A stretch of 64,000 bases of DNA from Acorus gramineus (GCA_030737835.1 CM060848.1:10362509-10426508); one strand, 5' to 3'. Shown: positions 46,633 through 58,637, numbered from the stretch's first letter. The notes: a model not told the origin generated them from the sequence alone. Translations and numbers: made by a program.

Positions 46633-46878
46633 TTTATAGATATAACACTCAGAAACTATTGTATGAAATTTTATGAATTAGAAGTTTGAGAAATAATATT
46701 TTGAGATGATGGATCTGATTATAAATCTGAAAATATGGATGAGACACGTGTTTGTAACACAAATATGGGTCTGGTTGTGGAGTTGATAGAATCTGAGGAC
46801 AGACGTGCAAAAAGCCCATAAAAAAGAAGAAATTGGGTGGTTTTCCAAAAGGGCTTGATTATAAAACTGGTATAGATT
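46633..46878. repeat. Repeat U, copy a, left part
   Basis: Nearly identical to 56457-56702 (ATAGATATAACACTCAG through ACTGGTATAGATT). The rest of copy a continues at 55466 after the Gypsy insertion. Its last five bases, AGATT, are the insertion target duplication. Confidence 0.85.
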
Positions 46879-49522
46879 TGACCTCCCACGAAAATTTCAT
46901 CGAATTCTGGCATCGTTTGCAAAAATTTCGCAGTTCCGGGGCGTATCCGGGTTTTTAAGTCGCGCGCTATATAAAAGAAATCAAAAATCACCCCTACACT
47001 ATTCATCATCCCTCCCGACGTGATTTCCCCTCTCCCCTTCTCCGTTTTTCTTCCGTTTGAGCCCCCTCCACCCCTCAAAATCGAAAACCCAAAGCACGGG
47101 AAGTGTAGATCGGGTCCCGATCTACACTCCGGTGTCTTCAAATCCGAATTCCGACGATCCTAGCCTCTCCGACCTCCTCTCTCTCTCCTCTGTTTCAAGC
47201 CAAATCGAGGGCCGTGATAGATCGGGGCGTGGGAGAGCCTTTGAGGAAGGTTTCGGCGCGCGGAGAGCTACCGAACGTCTTCCCCTCCCCTCGGTAAGCC
47301 TCCTTTCCCTCCTTTTCTTGCATAGATGAATGCTAGGAAGGTGGATTGGGTGTTTGGGGGTGGTCGGCGGCAGTGGAGGTGGTCGGAGGGCGGTCGGAAG
47401 TGGTTGGAGGGTGGTCGGTGGTCAAGGGAGAGGTGGTGGTGGCGCTCGGGCAGTGGCAGGTCGTCCGGGCCAAGCAGCAGCAGCAGCAGCAGCCCAGGCG
47501 GCGCCAGGTCGGGTGCGCGCGGGCAGGCGCGTGTGCGTGCGCGGGCGCGCGTACGCGCGTGAGGCCGCGGTGGTGCGCGGAGGTGCGGCGAGGTGCGTGC
47601 GAGGTGCGCGCGAGGTGCGGCAAGGCGTGCGAGGTGCGGCAAGGTGTGCGAGGAGCGTGCGAGGTGCGCGCGAGGTGGCGGAGGTGCGCGCGGGGTGCGC
47701 GCGGGGGCGTGCGGGGTGCCCCGGGAAGCTCGGCGGTGTGTCTCGGAGGCGGGCAGGGGTGAGCGGGCCGAGGCGCGGCGGTGCGCCCGGGCGGTCGGGT
47801 GGCCGTGCGGGTGGTGGCCGGCCGTGCGGGTGGTTGTCGGGGGGTGTTGGGTGTCTATTTGTGTGTTATGTATTTTGGGGTCATTATGGATTTATTCTAA
47901 CCAGTGAATGTCTGTCTTGCAGATCTAGACGGGCGGTCGCGCGACGACCCGATTCCTGGTGAGTGGGACAATCCAACCCAGTAGAGAGGTGTTATACGCA
48001 CTTGGGCGTATACCGACCTCTCCTGGGGCACCGTGGATTATATTAACCTGTAATAATATGTATTGCATGTGAGCCTGATGAATATGTAGAAATGCATGTT
48101 ACCCTAGGCTTTTCTGTTAGGGACTTGCACCCTTAGGATAGGCGTATGATGTTATAGTGAATATTATAGGGGAGGGGCCTTGCGAGGACAGCGGTGAGAC
48201 CCGGGTTAGGGTACACCGTGTTCCTTGTTTGGTTGTCGGGGTGTCCTATAATGGGAACTCACGCTGCCCTCCCGAGTTTCTTTCCCCCAATGATATTCCA
48301 CCCTATTATAACCTTATGCATGTTCCCCGCATCGTAGTTATGCGCCCTGGTGGGTTCTGAGGAATTCAGAACGGTAGAGTTGTATGTTTGGTATGATTAT
48401 TAGCATGAGTAGTGAATATTATAGGGGAGGGACCTTGCGAGGACAGCGGTGAGACCCGTGTTAGGGTACTCCGTGTTCCTTGTTTGGTTGTCGGGGTACC
48501 CTGTATCGGGAACTCACGCCGCCCTCCCGAGTTTCTTTCCCCCAGTGATATTCCAACACTGCTTTTGATTGTACATGTTCCCCGCATCTTGGTTATGCTG
48601 GAGGAACTCTGAAGAGTTCATGACAGTGTAGTCGGCGGATCCGAGTGGATCATATGCGTATGGATAGGCTGTTCTGTTCCCTGCGTTGGATCCGGTAGAG
48701 GCTACCCTCAGCGTTAGACAGGGCCTTCCTGACAGAGGGCTCCCATTAGTAGGCACCTCCTGATGAGGTGACGGACTGTGCTGAATGTGGGAGTAGACCA
48801 GGCGGCCTACGGAGTGGAGGGAGAGACTATCGGTGGACTAAGGGTGACCAACAGCCTAGTCAGTCCCAAAATCCTATGTCACCCGTGGTAGGGTGAGGGT
48901 GAGGGTGTAGTGGGTTGGCGATGAGCGACCTACTGGATTTGTGAATAGATGATTATCAGTCCCAAAATCCTATGTCACCCATGGATGGGTGAGGGTGAGG
49001 GTGTGGTGGTTCGGCGAAGTACGAACCACTGGATGTGGTAAATATTGTCTGTGATGCGTGGGTTGTGCTGTTCACTGAGCGTGTGGCTCACCCCTCGCAC
49101 ATGTTTTTCCCCAGTGGTCACTGAGCCTGAGCTAGAGCCGGAGCAGCAGTTGGAGCTTTCCGAGGGATTTCTTCAGTAGCGGAGCAGCGCCACGTTCCGC
49201 GAGTGCCAGAGGTTATCAGCATCCCTTCTTGACTGTATGTATTTGATTTCCGTGCTTGGCACGTGTTTGTATATGTTCAGTTGTATTTGTGTATATTGGC
49301 TCTCACAGGACAGATGATTGAGTATCGAGTCTGTAGAATGTTTATTCACAGATTCAGTCTTTTGCTTCCGCATTTGGTGTATATATCATGTCAGCCCCTT
49401 TTGTTGCATGTGTGTCATTCTAGTTGTCTATGTATGATATATATTATTGACCTCCTGTGTAGGCTTCTGATATGATACATGCACCTGTCGCGTCCCGGGG
49501 TCGGCCGCCCTGGGGCGTGACA
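46879..49522 (+). repeat. Left LTR of the recent Gypsy element (2.64 kb)
   Basis: Ends GGGGCGTGACA. Begins with text that corresponds to a point inside the right LTR (about 52493), so it is about 0.5 kb shorter in all. The middle (about 47450-47830) is GC-rich with GGTGCGCGCGAGG repeats. A unit of about 125 bp (GGGGAGGG(G/A)CCTTGCGAGGAC...) occurs twice at about 48166 and 48423. Confidence 0.85.
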
Positions 49523-49641
49523 AAAGTTGGTATCAGAGCCTGGTCCTGTCAGAGCCAATAGTCTTCCTTTCGTAGAGATGAGTCCTAGGATTTCGAGATG
49601 AGTATTCTGATCCTAGTGTCTGGTTTTCTTAGGGTGCTGAT

Positions 49642-50950
49642 ATGCCTCCTCGCAGAGGACGGCGCGGACGAGGTCCCTCTCGGTCTTTGGAGGTTTCCGG
49701 ACCTACCAGAGACGAGGATGCTACCGGAGAGCCCTTGACGCAGGAGCCACCTGCTTGGGAGCGTGCTTTCGCTCGGTTGGCTGATTTGGTGGAGACACAG
49801 ACGCGGATGTTGGCAGAGCAGGCTAGGGAGATTCAGGAGCTGAGGGCGACCCGCGAGGCAGTTCCGCCGGTCCCCTTAGATCCGCCTGTGGTACCCGATG
49901 TACCCCCAGTTCCTGTGGCAGTTCCGGCAGTGAGAGTTGAGGATCCCCTAGGAGGAGCTAGAGGCGGCAGCGCGGGTGCAGCAGAGCGGCCTCAACGCCT
50001 TTCTGAAGCTCCATCCTCCCGAGTTTCATGGGCAGTCGGCAGATCCTCTTGCGCCAGAGCGTTGGTTGAGGGAGGTGGGCACGATTTTCGCGGCCATGCT
50101 TTGCACCGATCGCCAGCGAGTCACCCTGGCCACCTTTATGTTGAAGGGTGACGCCGCCGACTGGTGGGCTACCCGAGTGGTGGACATTCCAGAGGGAGTG
50201 GAGCAGCTTTCTTGGGCGGGTTTCCGGAGGCATTTTCTGGATGAGTATTTTCCGTTCTCGACGCGACAGCTAGTGGAGCGGGAGTTCGAGCAGCTGACGC
50301 AGGGTTCCATGTCGGTTGCTGATTACTCTACGCGCTTCACGAGCCTTTCCAGATTCGCTCCAGCCTTGGTGACGGATGAGGTCACGAGGTGCCGGCGATT
50401 TGAGCTGGGTCTCAGCAGCGCTATCCGGGTGCACGTCACTGCCCACGCTTTCACGAGGTACTCCGACGTAGTGTCTCGGGCGAAGACCGTCGAGAGAGAC
50501 CTCGGGATTCAAGTGCGGGCTCCGACCCCTTCTTCAGATCAGGGTCCTTCCGGGAGTCGGGACCAGGGGCAGCGCAAGAGGAAGAGGCCCCGCTTCGAGC
50601 AGTCAGCGGCTGCCTCTCCTCCAGCAGATGCGGTGCCAGTATGGGATCCGGCGCCCATTGCAGCAGTGCCCATCCAGTCCTGGCAGCCGGAGAAGCGGCG
50701 CTGTTTCCATTGTCAGCGCATCGGGCATATCAGATACAATTGCCCAGATGCTGACCGACCCCGAGTGCCACCTCAGCAGCCGCCGTTCTTGCAGCAGCAG
50801 CTTCCGCGCCAGCAGCAGCAGCAGCAGCCTCAGCGCCAGCAGCAGCCAGTGCAGCCGGCGAGGCGTGCTCCTGTTCCTCAGCCGCGGTTGGTTCAAGGCA
50901 GAGTTGCAGCGCTTACGGCCGAGGAGGCGCAGCCTTCGGGTGTCATGGTT
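49642..50950 (+). pseudogene. Gag region of the recent Gypsy element
   Basis: Encodes the MPPRRGRRGRG start, a coiled-coil-like segment (LVETQTRMLAEQAREIQELR), the retrotransposon gag core, one CCHC knuckle and a glutamine-rich run near the end. Reads in more than one frame and is probably no longer functional. Confidence 0.8.
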
Positions 50951-51099
50951 CGAGGTATCATCTTGTGTTCCCAGCTTTCTAGTATAAGGATAGTTGTGTG
51001 TGTAATTGGTGGTTATTATGCAAGTGTGTGGGGTATCTGGATGAGTGAGTGTCAAGAGCGGTTGTTTGGGTTAAGGAAGCCGGGTTTTAGCTGTCCTGG

Positions 51100-51700
51100 C
51101 AGTGAATTCCCATCAGTAGGTACCGCCGATGCAGTCGGAGGGGTACTGAATTTGGGAGTATGCTAGGTAGGGGCTACCCGGTAAGAGATTATTGAATGGT
51201 GTCGCGAGCGTGGAATCGCTCTCCCCTTATTTGGATCCGCGTAGTACAGCCCCGGCGTTAGACAGGCTCCCGGTCAGAGGACCAGGCGAGCTACGGAGCG
51301 GGGAGAGGCTACCGGTGGACCAGGGGTAGAGAGCAGTCTAAGTCTCTCCCAAAGTCCCAAAATGTCTCCTTTCGGAGTGAGGGTGTGGATGAGGCGAAGG
51401 CGGGTCGCTCGTGACCCAGTTTCTGTTGGACCGTTCCCAATGATGTTGGGTCTGGTCTTGCAAAGGATGTTGAATGACATCGTTGGGTGATCACCTAGAG
51501 GTAGATGATCCGGGAGGATTAGTAGTGTTCTTTAAATGATGTCTTCTTCTAGTGTTCCTTTCTGGATTAAGGGGCCTTGTGAGGTCGGCGTTGAAACCCG
51601 GGCTAGGGTACTTCGTGTTCCTTGTTTGGTTGTCGGGGTATCCTATATCGGGATTCCATGGTGCCCTCCCGAGGTTTCTTTTCCCAGGTAAGGGATGCCA
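51100..51700 (+). repeat. LTR-derived segment inside the recent Gypsy element
   Basis: Between gag and the pol scrap lies text diverged from, but clearly related to, the LTR: CCATCAGTAGGTACC and GGGAGTATGCTAGG near 51110-51170 (LTR: CCATTAGTAGGCACC, GGGAGTAGACCAGG), and GGGGCCTTGTGAGGTCGGCG near 51569 (LTR: GGGGCCTTGCGAGGACAGCG). This replaces most of pol. Confidence 0.6.
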
Positions 51701-52319
51701 TGGAAGCATCAGATAGATGAGAGATCAAGTGCGAGTTTGGTTAGAGGTTAAGGCCTTTTGGGCTGAGTGGTTTCTGGTGAAGGCATATCTGTGGACCCGG
51801 GTAAGACGTTTGCTATGTCGAATTGGCGTAGGCCGTCGAACCCCGCAAGGATTCGGAGCTTCCCGAGTTGGAGGGTTATTGTAGGAAGCTTGACGAGGGA
51901 CTCTCGAAGATAGCTGTTCCTCTTAACCGCCTTACTCGGAAGGATGTCCGGTTCGAGTGGTCCCCGTCTTGCGAGGAGAGCTTCCTGGAGATTTATCGGA
52001 GGCTCACCTCAGCGCCAATTCTTACCTCTCCGTCTTGGAGTGGTGGGTTCGCAGTTGGGTAAAGGTGTGTCCGCGATCCTGCTCACGTCATCCCGTTCGA
52101 GCCGCTCGTCTCGTCATTCGTGGAGCAGTCGATTGAGATATGGACCGCCGCGTGAGGAGGCTCTGCACCAAGACCGTCCAGTTGGTCGAGGTACGATGGC
52201 AGCACCGTTCCGGTGTTAAGGACACTTAGGAGCTCAAGGGATGCCAGGGGTGACGCGTCTTTTCCCCTCCTAGATGTTTTTGCATATTTTGAGGACAAAA
52301 TTTCCTAAGGGGGGAAGAA

Positions 52320-55300
52320 TGTTATATATGTGTCACTTTTAACCTGCTGGTAACCGTTGGAGCGTCCTGGCAGTTTTTAAAATTTTTAGGGTTTTTGGTC
52401 GGAACCGCTTATTTTCAGACTGTTAGCTATCGTCTGAGTTAGAGGACTCCGATTGGAAATCTAACTGCATATTTGGTGTCCTGGTGCCATTTCTGGCCTC
52501 TCACGAAAATTTCATCGAATTCTGGCATCGTTTGCAAAAATTTCGCAGTTCCGGGGCGTATCCGGGTTTTTAAGTCGCGCGCTATATAAAAGAAATCAAA
52601 AATCACCCCTACACTATTCATCATCCCTCCCGACGTGATTTCCCCTCTCCCCTTCTCCGTTTTTCTTCCGTTTGAGCCCCCTCCACCCCTCAAAATCGAA
52701 AACCCAAAGCACGGGAAGTGTAGATCGGGTCCCGATCTACACTCCGGTGTCTTCAAATCCGAATTCCGACGATCCTAGCCTCCCCGACCTCCTCTCTCTC
52801 TCCTCTGTTTCGAGCCAAATCGAGGGCCGTGATAGATCGGGGCGTGGGAAAGCCTTTGAGGAAGGTTTCGGCGCGCGGAGAGCTACCGAACGTCTTCCCC
52901 TCCCCTCGGTAAGCCTCCTTTCCCTCCTTTTCTTGCATAGATGAATGCTAGGAAGGTGGATTGGGTGTTTGGGGGTGGTCGGCGGCAGTGGAGGTGGTCG
53001 GAGGGCGGTCGGAAGTGGTTGGAGGGTGGTCGGTGGTCAAGGGAGAGGTGGTGGTGGCGCTCGGGCAGTGGCAGGTCGTCCGGGCCAAGCAGCAGCAGCA
53101 GCCCAGGCGGCGCCAGGTCGGGTGCGCGCGGGCAGGCGCGCGTGCGTGCGCGGGCGCGCGTACGCGCGGCGTGCGCGCGAGGGCGCGCGGGCCTGGTGCA
53201 GGGTGCTGGCCGGTGCTGGGCGAGCAGAGGCCGGTGCTGGGCGAGCTGGGCGGCTGATGCGCGTGGAGCGGGTCGCGGATGGCGTGCGCGAGGCCGTGGC
53301 GTGCGCGAGGCCGTGGCTGAGGGTGCGTGGCGGTGCGCGGAGGCCGCGGTGAGGCCGCGGTGGTGCGGCGAGGTGCGTGCGAGGTGCGGCAAGGCGTGCG
53401 AGGTGCGCGCGAGGTGCGGCAAGGTGTGCGAGGAGCGTGCGAGGTGCGCGCGAGGTGGCGGAGGTGCGCGCGCGGGGCGCTGCGCGCGGGGGCGTGCGGG
53501 GTGCCCCGGGAAGCTCGGCTGTGTCTCGGCGGCGGGCAGGGGCCCGGCGGTGCGCGGGTGGCACGGCGGTGCGCCCGGGCGGTCGGGTGGCCGTGCGGGT
53601 GGTGGCCGGCCGTGCGGGTGGTTGCCGGGGGGTGTTGGGTGTCTATTTGTGTGTGTTATGTATTTTGGGGTCATTATGGATTTATTCTAACCAGTGAATG
53701 TCTGTCTTGCAGATCTAGACGGACGGTCGCGCGACGACCCCGATTCTGGTGAGTGGGACAATCCAACCCAGTAGAGAGGTGTTATACGCACTTGGGCGTA
53801 TACCGACCTCTCCTGGGGCACCGTGGATTATATTAACCTGTAATAATATGTATTGCATGTGAGCCTGATGAATATGTAGAAATGCATGTTACCCTAGGCT
53901 TTTCTGTTAGGGACTTGCACCCATAGGATAGGTGTATGAGCCGTGCACCATGCCTCCTGTTTCATGTTAGGAAACCCCGGCCTGTGCATGCATCCTACTA
54001 GTTTATTTATTAAATTAAATGCTAGTATTTGTTAAATTGCATGTTATAGTGAATATTATAGGGGAGGGGCCTTGCGAGGACAGCGGTGAGACCCGGGTTA
54101 GGGTACACCGTGTTCCTTGTTTGGTTGTCGGGGTGTCCTATAACAGGAACTCACGCTGCCCTCCCGAGTTTCTTTCCCCCAATGATATTCCACCCTTGTT
54201 ATAACCTTATGCATGTTCCCCGCATCGTAGTTATGCGCCCTGGTGGGTTCTGAGGAATTCAGAACGGTAGAGTTGTATGTTTGGTATGATTATTAGCATG
54301 AGTAGTGAATATTATAGGGGAGGGACCTTGCGAGGACAGCGGTGAGACCCGTGTTAGGGTACTCCGTGTTCCTTGTTTGGTTGTCGGGGTACCCTGTATC
54401 GGGAACTCACGCCGCCCTCCCGAGTTTCTTTCCCCCAGTGATATTCCAACACTGCTTTTGATTGTACTTGTTTCCCCGCATCTTGGTTATGCGCGCTGGA
54501 GGAACTCTGAAGAGTTCATGACATTAGAATTGTTGAGGCGTGTAGTCGGCGGATCCGAGTGGATCATATGCGTATGGATAGGCTGTTCTGTTCCCTGCGT
54601 TGGATCCGGTGGAGGCTACCCCCAGCGTTAGACAGGGCCTTCCTGAGAGAGGGCTCCCATTAGTAGGCACCTCCTGATTTGGTGACGGACTGTGCTGAAT
54701 ATGGGAGTAGACCAGGCGGCCTACGGAGTGGAGGGAGAGACTATCGGTGGACCAAGGGTGACCAACAGCCTAGTCAGTCCCAAAATCCTATGTCACCCGT
54801 GGTAGGGTGAGGGTGAGGGTGTAGTGGGTTGGCGATAAGCGACCTACTGGATATGTGAATGGATGATTATCAGTCCCAATAGCCTATGTCACCCATGATG
54901 GGTGAGGGTGAGGGTGTGGTGGTTCGGCGAAGTGCGAACCACTGGATCATGTTGTTATGTCTTGAAAATAATGGTTGTGGTAAATATTGTCTGTGATGCC
55001 TGGGTTGTGCTATTCACTGAGCGTGTGGATCACCCCTCGCACATGTTTTTCCCCAGTGGTCACTGAGCCTGAGCTAGAGCCGGAGCAGCAGTTGGAGCTT
55101 TCCGAGGGATTCCTTCAGTAGCGGAGCAGCGCCACGTTCCGCGAGTGCCAGAGGTTATCAGCATCCCTTCTTGACTGTATGTATTTGATTTCCGTGCTTG
55201 GCACGTGTTTGTATATGTTCAGTTGTATTCGTGTATATTGGCTCTCACAGGACAGATGATTGAGTATCGAGTCTGTAGAATGTTTATTCACAGATTCAGT

Positions 55301-55465
55301 CTTTTGCTTCCGCATTTGGTGTATATATCATGTCAGCCCCTTTTGTTGCATGTGTGTCATTCTAGTTGTCTATGTATGATATATATTATTGACCTCCTGT
55401 GTAGGCTTCTGATATGATACATGCACCTGTCACGTCCCGGGGTTGGCCAGCCCTGGGGCGTGACA
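52320..55465 (+). repeat. Right LTR of the recent Gypsy element (3.15 kb)
   Basis: Starts TGTTATATATGTGTCAC directly after the purine tract and ends GGGGCGTGACA. Same start and end as the solo LTR at 10220-13033. GC-rich middle at about 53090-53620; doubled 125-bp unit at about 54060 and 54316; paired GGGTGAGGGTGAGGGTG units near 54815 and 54900. Confidence 0.88.
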
Positions 55466-55610
55466 AGATTGGGGGTCCATTTACAAATAGCCCAGAGGAG
55501 ATAAAACTTGGAAGAATCTTAGCGAGGGACATGATTGTTAAATCGGTAGAAAGTGGGGGGCTTTCTGCAAATATCCCACAGGATTGTCTTATACGGATGC
55601 CATTCTTTTA
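55466..55610. repeat. Repeat U, copy a, right part
   Basis: Continues copy a after the Gypsy insertion (AGATTGGGGGTCCATTT). Matches 56698-56840 and 57117-57262. Ends at TTA, the target site of the MITE that follows. Confidence 0.8.
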
Positions 55611-56064
55611 GGGGCTATTTGGCCAGAGGAATAAGGGTGGAATAGGGGAGGAATAGAGGAGAATAAGGTAAAAAAGGTGTTTGGGTAGAGGAAATAAGGG
55701 GGTATAGCTATGCGGAATAAGGAGAGAATAAGCTGATATTTGTATTCCAAGTCCACCCATGGAATTGTGTTATTCCTCCACTGATATAAGTGGATCCACC
55801 TATCAAATCACATATCATCACATCAAATCACCTGTCATCACCTCTTATACATCAATGGGACCCACATGTCAAATCAACTTTTTACACCTTATTCACATCT
55901 TATTCTTCATTAACCAAACACTTCAACCTTTATTATTACGTTTCTCAATAAGAATAACTGAAAATACAACCAAACACAAAATCTCTTATTCCATTAATAA
56001 AGTCAACAATTCCTGGAATAAGTCTAAACCCCAGAAAAGTTTATGCCTCTATCCAAACGGGTCC
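55611..56064 (+). mobile_element. Tourist-like (PIF/Harbinger-type) MITE, copy at 55.6 kb
   Basis: 454 bp flanked by TTA on both sides (55608-55610, 56065-56067). The ends are imperfect inverted repeats: GGGGCTATTTGGCCAGAGG at the left, and the complement of the right end, GGACCCGTTTGGATAGAGG. A three-base TTA duplication and a GTTTGG-type end are marks of Tourist-like MITEs. No coding capacity. Confidence 0.75.
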
Positions 56065-56067
56065 TTA

Positions 56068-56445
56068 AGATATAAGTAATATATTTATTTTGGCAAACTT
56101 AGCCTACACGATTGCTCCATTATTCCCACATATTATTTTAATAATCTCATACTTAAAACAGCAGCATTACATTTTGATACTATCTTCATTGACTACACAT
56201 TATGATCAATTAAAAAGTGTATAAACTTTTGTTTAGAATCTAGCGAGTCAAAATGTGTACAATTGACTATTTGAAAACAAAGGTTCTATTCAAATTTTTG
56301 AAATGATACTCTTTGATCAAATCTATGCTTACATACACATTTGTCAAAGCATGAAATTGAAGAATATTACTAACAAAAAAAAAAAATGACGTGTATCAAC
56401 AGATAAGAGATGTAAAATGAGCACGGATTGGACCCCGTATAGAAC
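56068..56445. repeat. Unique tail, copy 1 of the local duplication
   Basis: About 98-99 percent alike to 57724-58103, including the A-run before TGACGTGTATCAACAG. No gene is seen. Confidence 0.8.
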
Positions 56446-56450
56446 AGAGT

Positions 56451-56862
56451 GTTATATTTTATAGATATAACACTCAGAAACTATTGTATGAAATTTTATG
56501 AATTAGAAGTTTGAGAAATAATATTTTGAGATGATGGATCTGATTATAAATCTGAAAATATGGATGAGACACGTGTTTGTAACACAAATATGGGTCTGGT
56601 TGTGGAGTTGATAGAATCTGAGGACAGACGTGCAAAAAGCCCATAAAAAAGAAGAAATTGGGTGGTTTTCCAAAGGGGCTTGATTATAAAACTGGTATAG
56701 ATTGGGGGTCCATTTGCAAATAACCCAGAGGAGATAAAACTTGGAAGAATCTTAGAGAGGGACATGATTGTTAAATCGGTAGAAAGTGGGGGCCTTTCTG
56801 CAAATATCCCACAGGATTTGTCTTATATGTTACACCTTTTTGTCTTATACGGATGCCATTCT
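56451..56862. repeat. Repeat U, copy b
   Basis: Full copy of about 400 bp (ATAGATATAACACTCAG to CTTATACGGATGCCATTC) followed directly by copy c, offset 421 bp. Its left part is nearly identical to copy a. No MITE follows it. Confidence 0.8.
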
Positions 56863-56866
56863 TTTA

Positions 56867-57262
56867 AGATTTATAATTTCATGGATATAACATTTGAGAA
56901 ACTATTGCATGGAATTTTATAAATTAGAAGTTTGGGAAATAATATTTTGAGATGATGAATCAATTATAAATATGAAAATATGGATGAGACACATGTTTGT
57001 AACACAAATATGGGTCTGGTTATGAAATTGACAGAATTTGAGGACAGACATGCAAAAAGCCCATAAAAAGACGAAATTAGCCGGTTTTCAAAAAGGGCTT
57101 GATTATAAAACTGGTATAGATTGGGGGTCCATTTGCAAATAGCCCAGAGGAGATAAAAATTGGAAGAATCTTAGCGAGGGACCTGATTGTTAAATTGGTA
57201 GAAAGTGGGGGGCTTTCTGCAAATATCCCACAAGATTGTCTTATACCGATACCATTCTTTTA
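56867..57262. repeat. Repeat U, copy c
   Basis: More diverged full copy (ATGGATATAACATTTGAG start), ending in the TTA target of the second MITE. U carries no recognisable coding sequence; its nature is unknown. Confidence 0.8.
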
Positions 57263-57720
57263 GGGGCTTTTTTACCAGAGGAATAAGGGTGGAATACGGG
57301 AGGAATAGAGGAGAATAAGGCAAAAAAGGTGTTTGGGTAGAGGGAATAAGGGGGTATAGCTATGCGGAATAAGGAGAGAATAAGCTGGTATTTGTATTCC
57401 AAGTCCACCCATGGAATTGTGTTATATCTCCACTGGTATATATAAATGGATCCACCTATCAAATCACATATCATCACATCAAATCACCTGTCATCAACTT
57501 TTATACATCAATGGGACCCACATGTCAAATCAACTTTTTACACCTTATTCACATCTTATTCTTCATTAACCAAACACTTCAACCTTTATTATTACGTTTC
57601 TCAATAAGAATAACTGAAAATACAACCAAACACAAAATCTCTTATTCCATTAATAAAGTCAACAATTCCTGGAATAAGTCTAAACCCCAGAAAAGCTTAT
57701 GCCTCTATCCAAATGGGTCC
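57263..57720 (+). mobile_element. Tourist-like MITE, copy at 57.3 kb
   Basis: 458 bp flanked by TTA (57260-57262, 57721-57723), almost identical to the copy at 55611. Both sit at the same position relative to U and the tail, so this pair arose by segmental duplication, not by two insertions. Confidence 0.75.
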
Positions 57721-57723
57721 TTA

Positions 57724-58103
57724 AGATATAAGTAATATATTTATTTTGGCAAACTTAGCCTACACGATTGCTCCATTATTCCCACATATTATTTTAATAA
57801 TCTCATACTTAAAACAGCAGCATTACATTTTGATACTATCTTCATTGACTACACATTATGATCAATTAAAAAGTGTATAAACTTTTGTTTAGAATCTAGC
57901 GAGTCAAAATGTGTACAATTGACTACTTGAAAACAAAGGTTCTATTCAAATTTTTGAAATGATACTCTTTGATCAAATCTATGCTTACATACACATTTGT
58001 TAAAGCATGAAATTGAAGAATATTACTAACAAAAAAAAAAAAAAATGACGTGTATCAACAGATAAGAGATGTAAAATGAGCACGGATTGGACCCGTATAG
58101 ACA
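57724..58103. repeat. Unique tail, copy 2 of the local duplication
   Basis: Matches 56068-56445 and stops at GCACGGATTGGACCCGTATAGA, which marks the duplication edge. Confidence 0.8.
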
Positions 58104-58637
58104 TGGTGTCTAGCACGAGACCCAGATCTTTCAAGTTTGTAAGTCACGAAACCTAGATCTTTCATGCCAGCAGTATCCTTAAATTTCCTATCGCTCGACT
58201 TCCTCCATCCAAATTCGCCTTCTCTATCTTAATTTCCTCGTTGCCATCTCCTCCTCTTCTGTCCCTCACCTCACTTCTGCCTCAACCACCATGTTTCTCT
58301 GCCTCTCCTCTTACCCCACTACCTTAATTACCTCTCCTTCTTTTGGTGTTCCAGTCGACCTGAATCATCAGGTCGACATGCCGGGTTGTGTTGGTCATCA
58401 TCTCTATTTGATGGACTAGTACAACATAACCCATGGCACAACAGATCTATCAAATTGATGGGTCATGTCATACAGTACAGATCATCTCACAGATCTACAT
58501 TCACGTATATCGTATATAGAGGTATAAGCATATTTTTACGTTATAGGGTTGGAATTATATCTCAATGGTTTACAACAATTTTTGTATCCAGAATACAGTC
58601 TAAGTAGATTGTCAAAAAAAAAAAAAAAAAAAAAAAC
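58104..58637 (+). other. Segment ending in a 24-base A-run, possible retroposon tail
   Basis: CT-rich text (58190-58350) is followed by about 280 bp of mixed text and an A-run at about 58614-58637. A 3' A-tail suggests a LINE or SINE end or a processed transcript, but no open frame, RNA polymerase III boxes or target duplication could be fixed. Confidence 0.25.

Larger units (their letters stand above)
46879..55465 (+). mobile_element. Recent Ty3/Gypsy element, Tekay/Del-like, with reduced interior, broken
   Basis: LTRs at 46879-49522 and 52320-55465 surround only 2.8 kb. A perfect 5-bp target duplication AGATT (46874-46878, 55466-55470) and the empty-site sequence at about 56702 prove insertion. 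The Met-tRNA primer site TGGTATCAGAGCC is 49528-49540; the purine tract AAGGGGGGAAGAA is 52307-52319. Gag begins MPPRRGRRGRGPS at 49642 and holds the gag core (RWLREVGTIF, GDAADWWATR, FLDEYFP) and the knuckle CFHCQRIGHIRYNC near 50699-50740. Pol survives only as a scrap near 51800-52060 (RLTRKDVRFEWSPSCEESF, the RT-RNase H joint). Integrase is missing. LTR length, gag start and primer site fit the Tekay/Del chromoviruses. The LTRs are almost identical apart from length differences, so the insertion is very recent. Confidence 0.88.

Noticed and set aside
47268-47962. Long Gly/Arg-rich frames on both strands, and the same at 52883-53752
   Set aside because: GC-rich middle of the two LTRs of the recent Gypsy element; the length varies with repeat number between the two LTRs, as expected for non-coding repeats.
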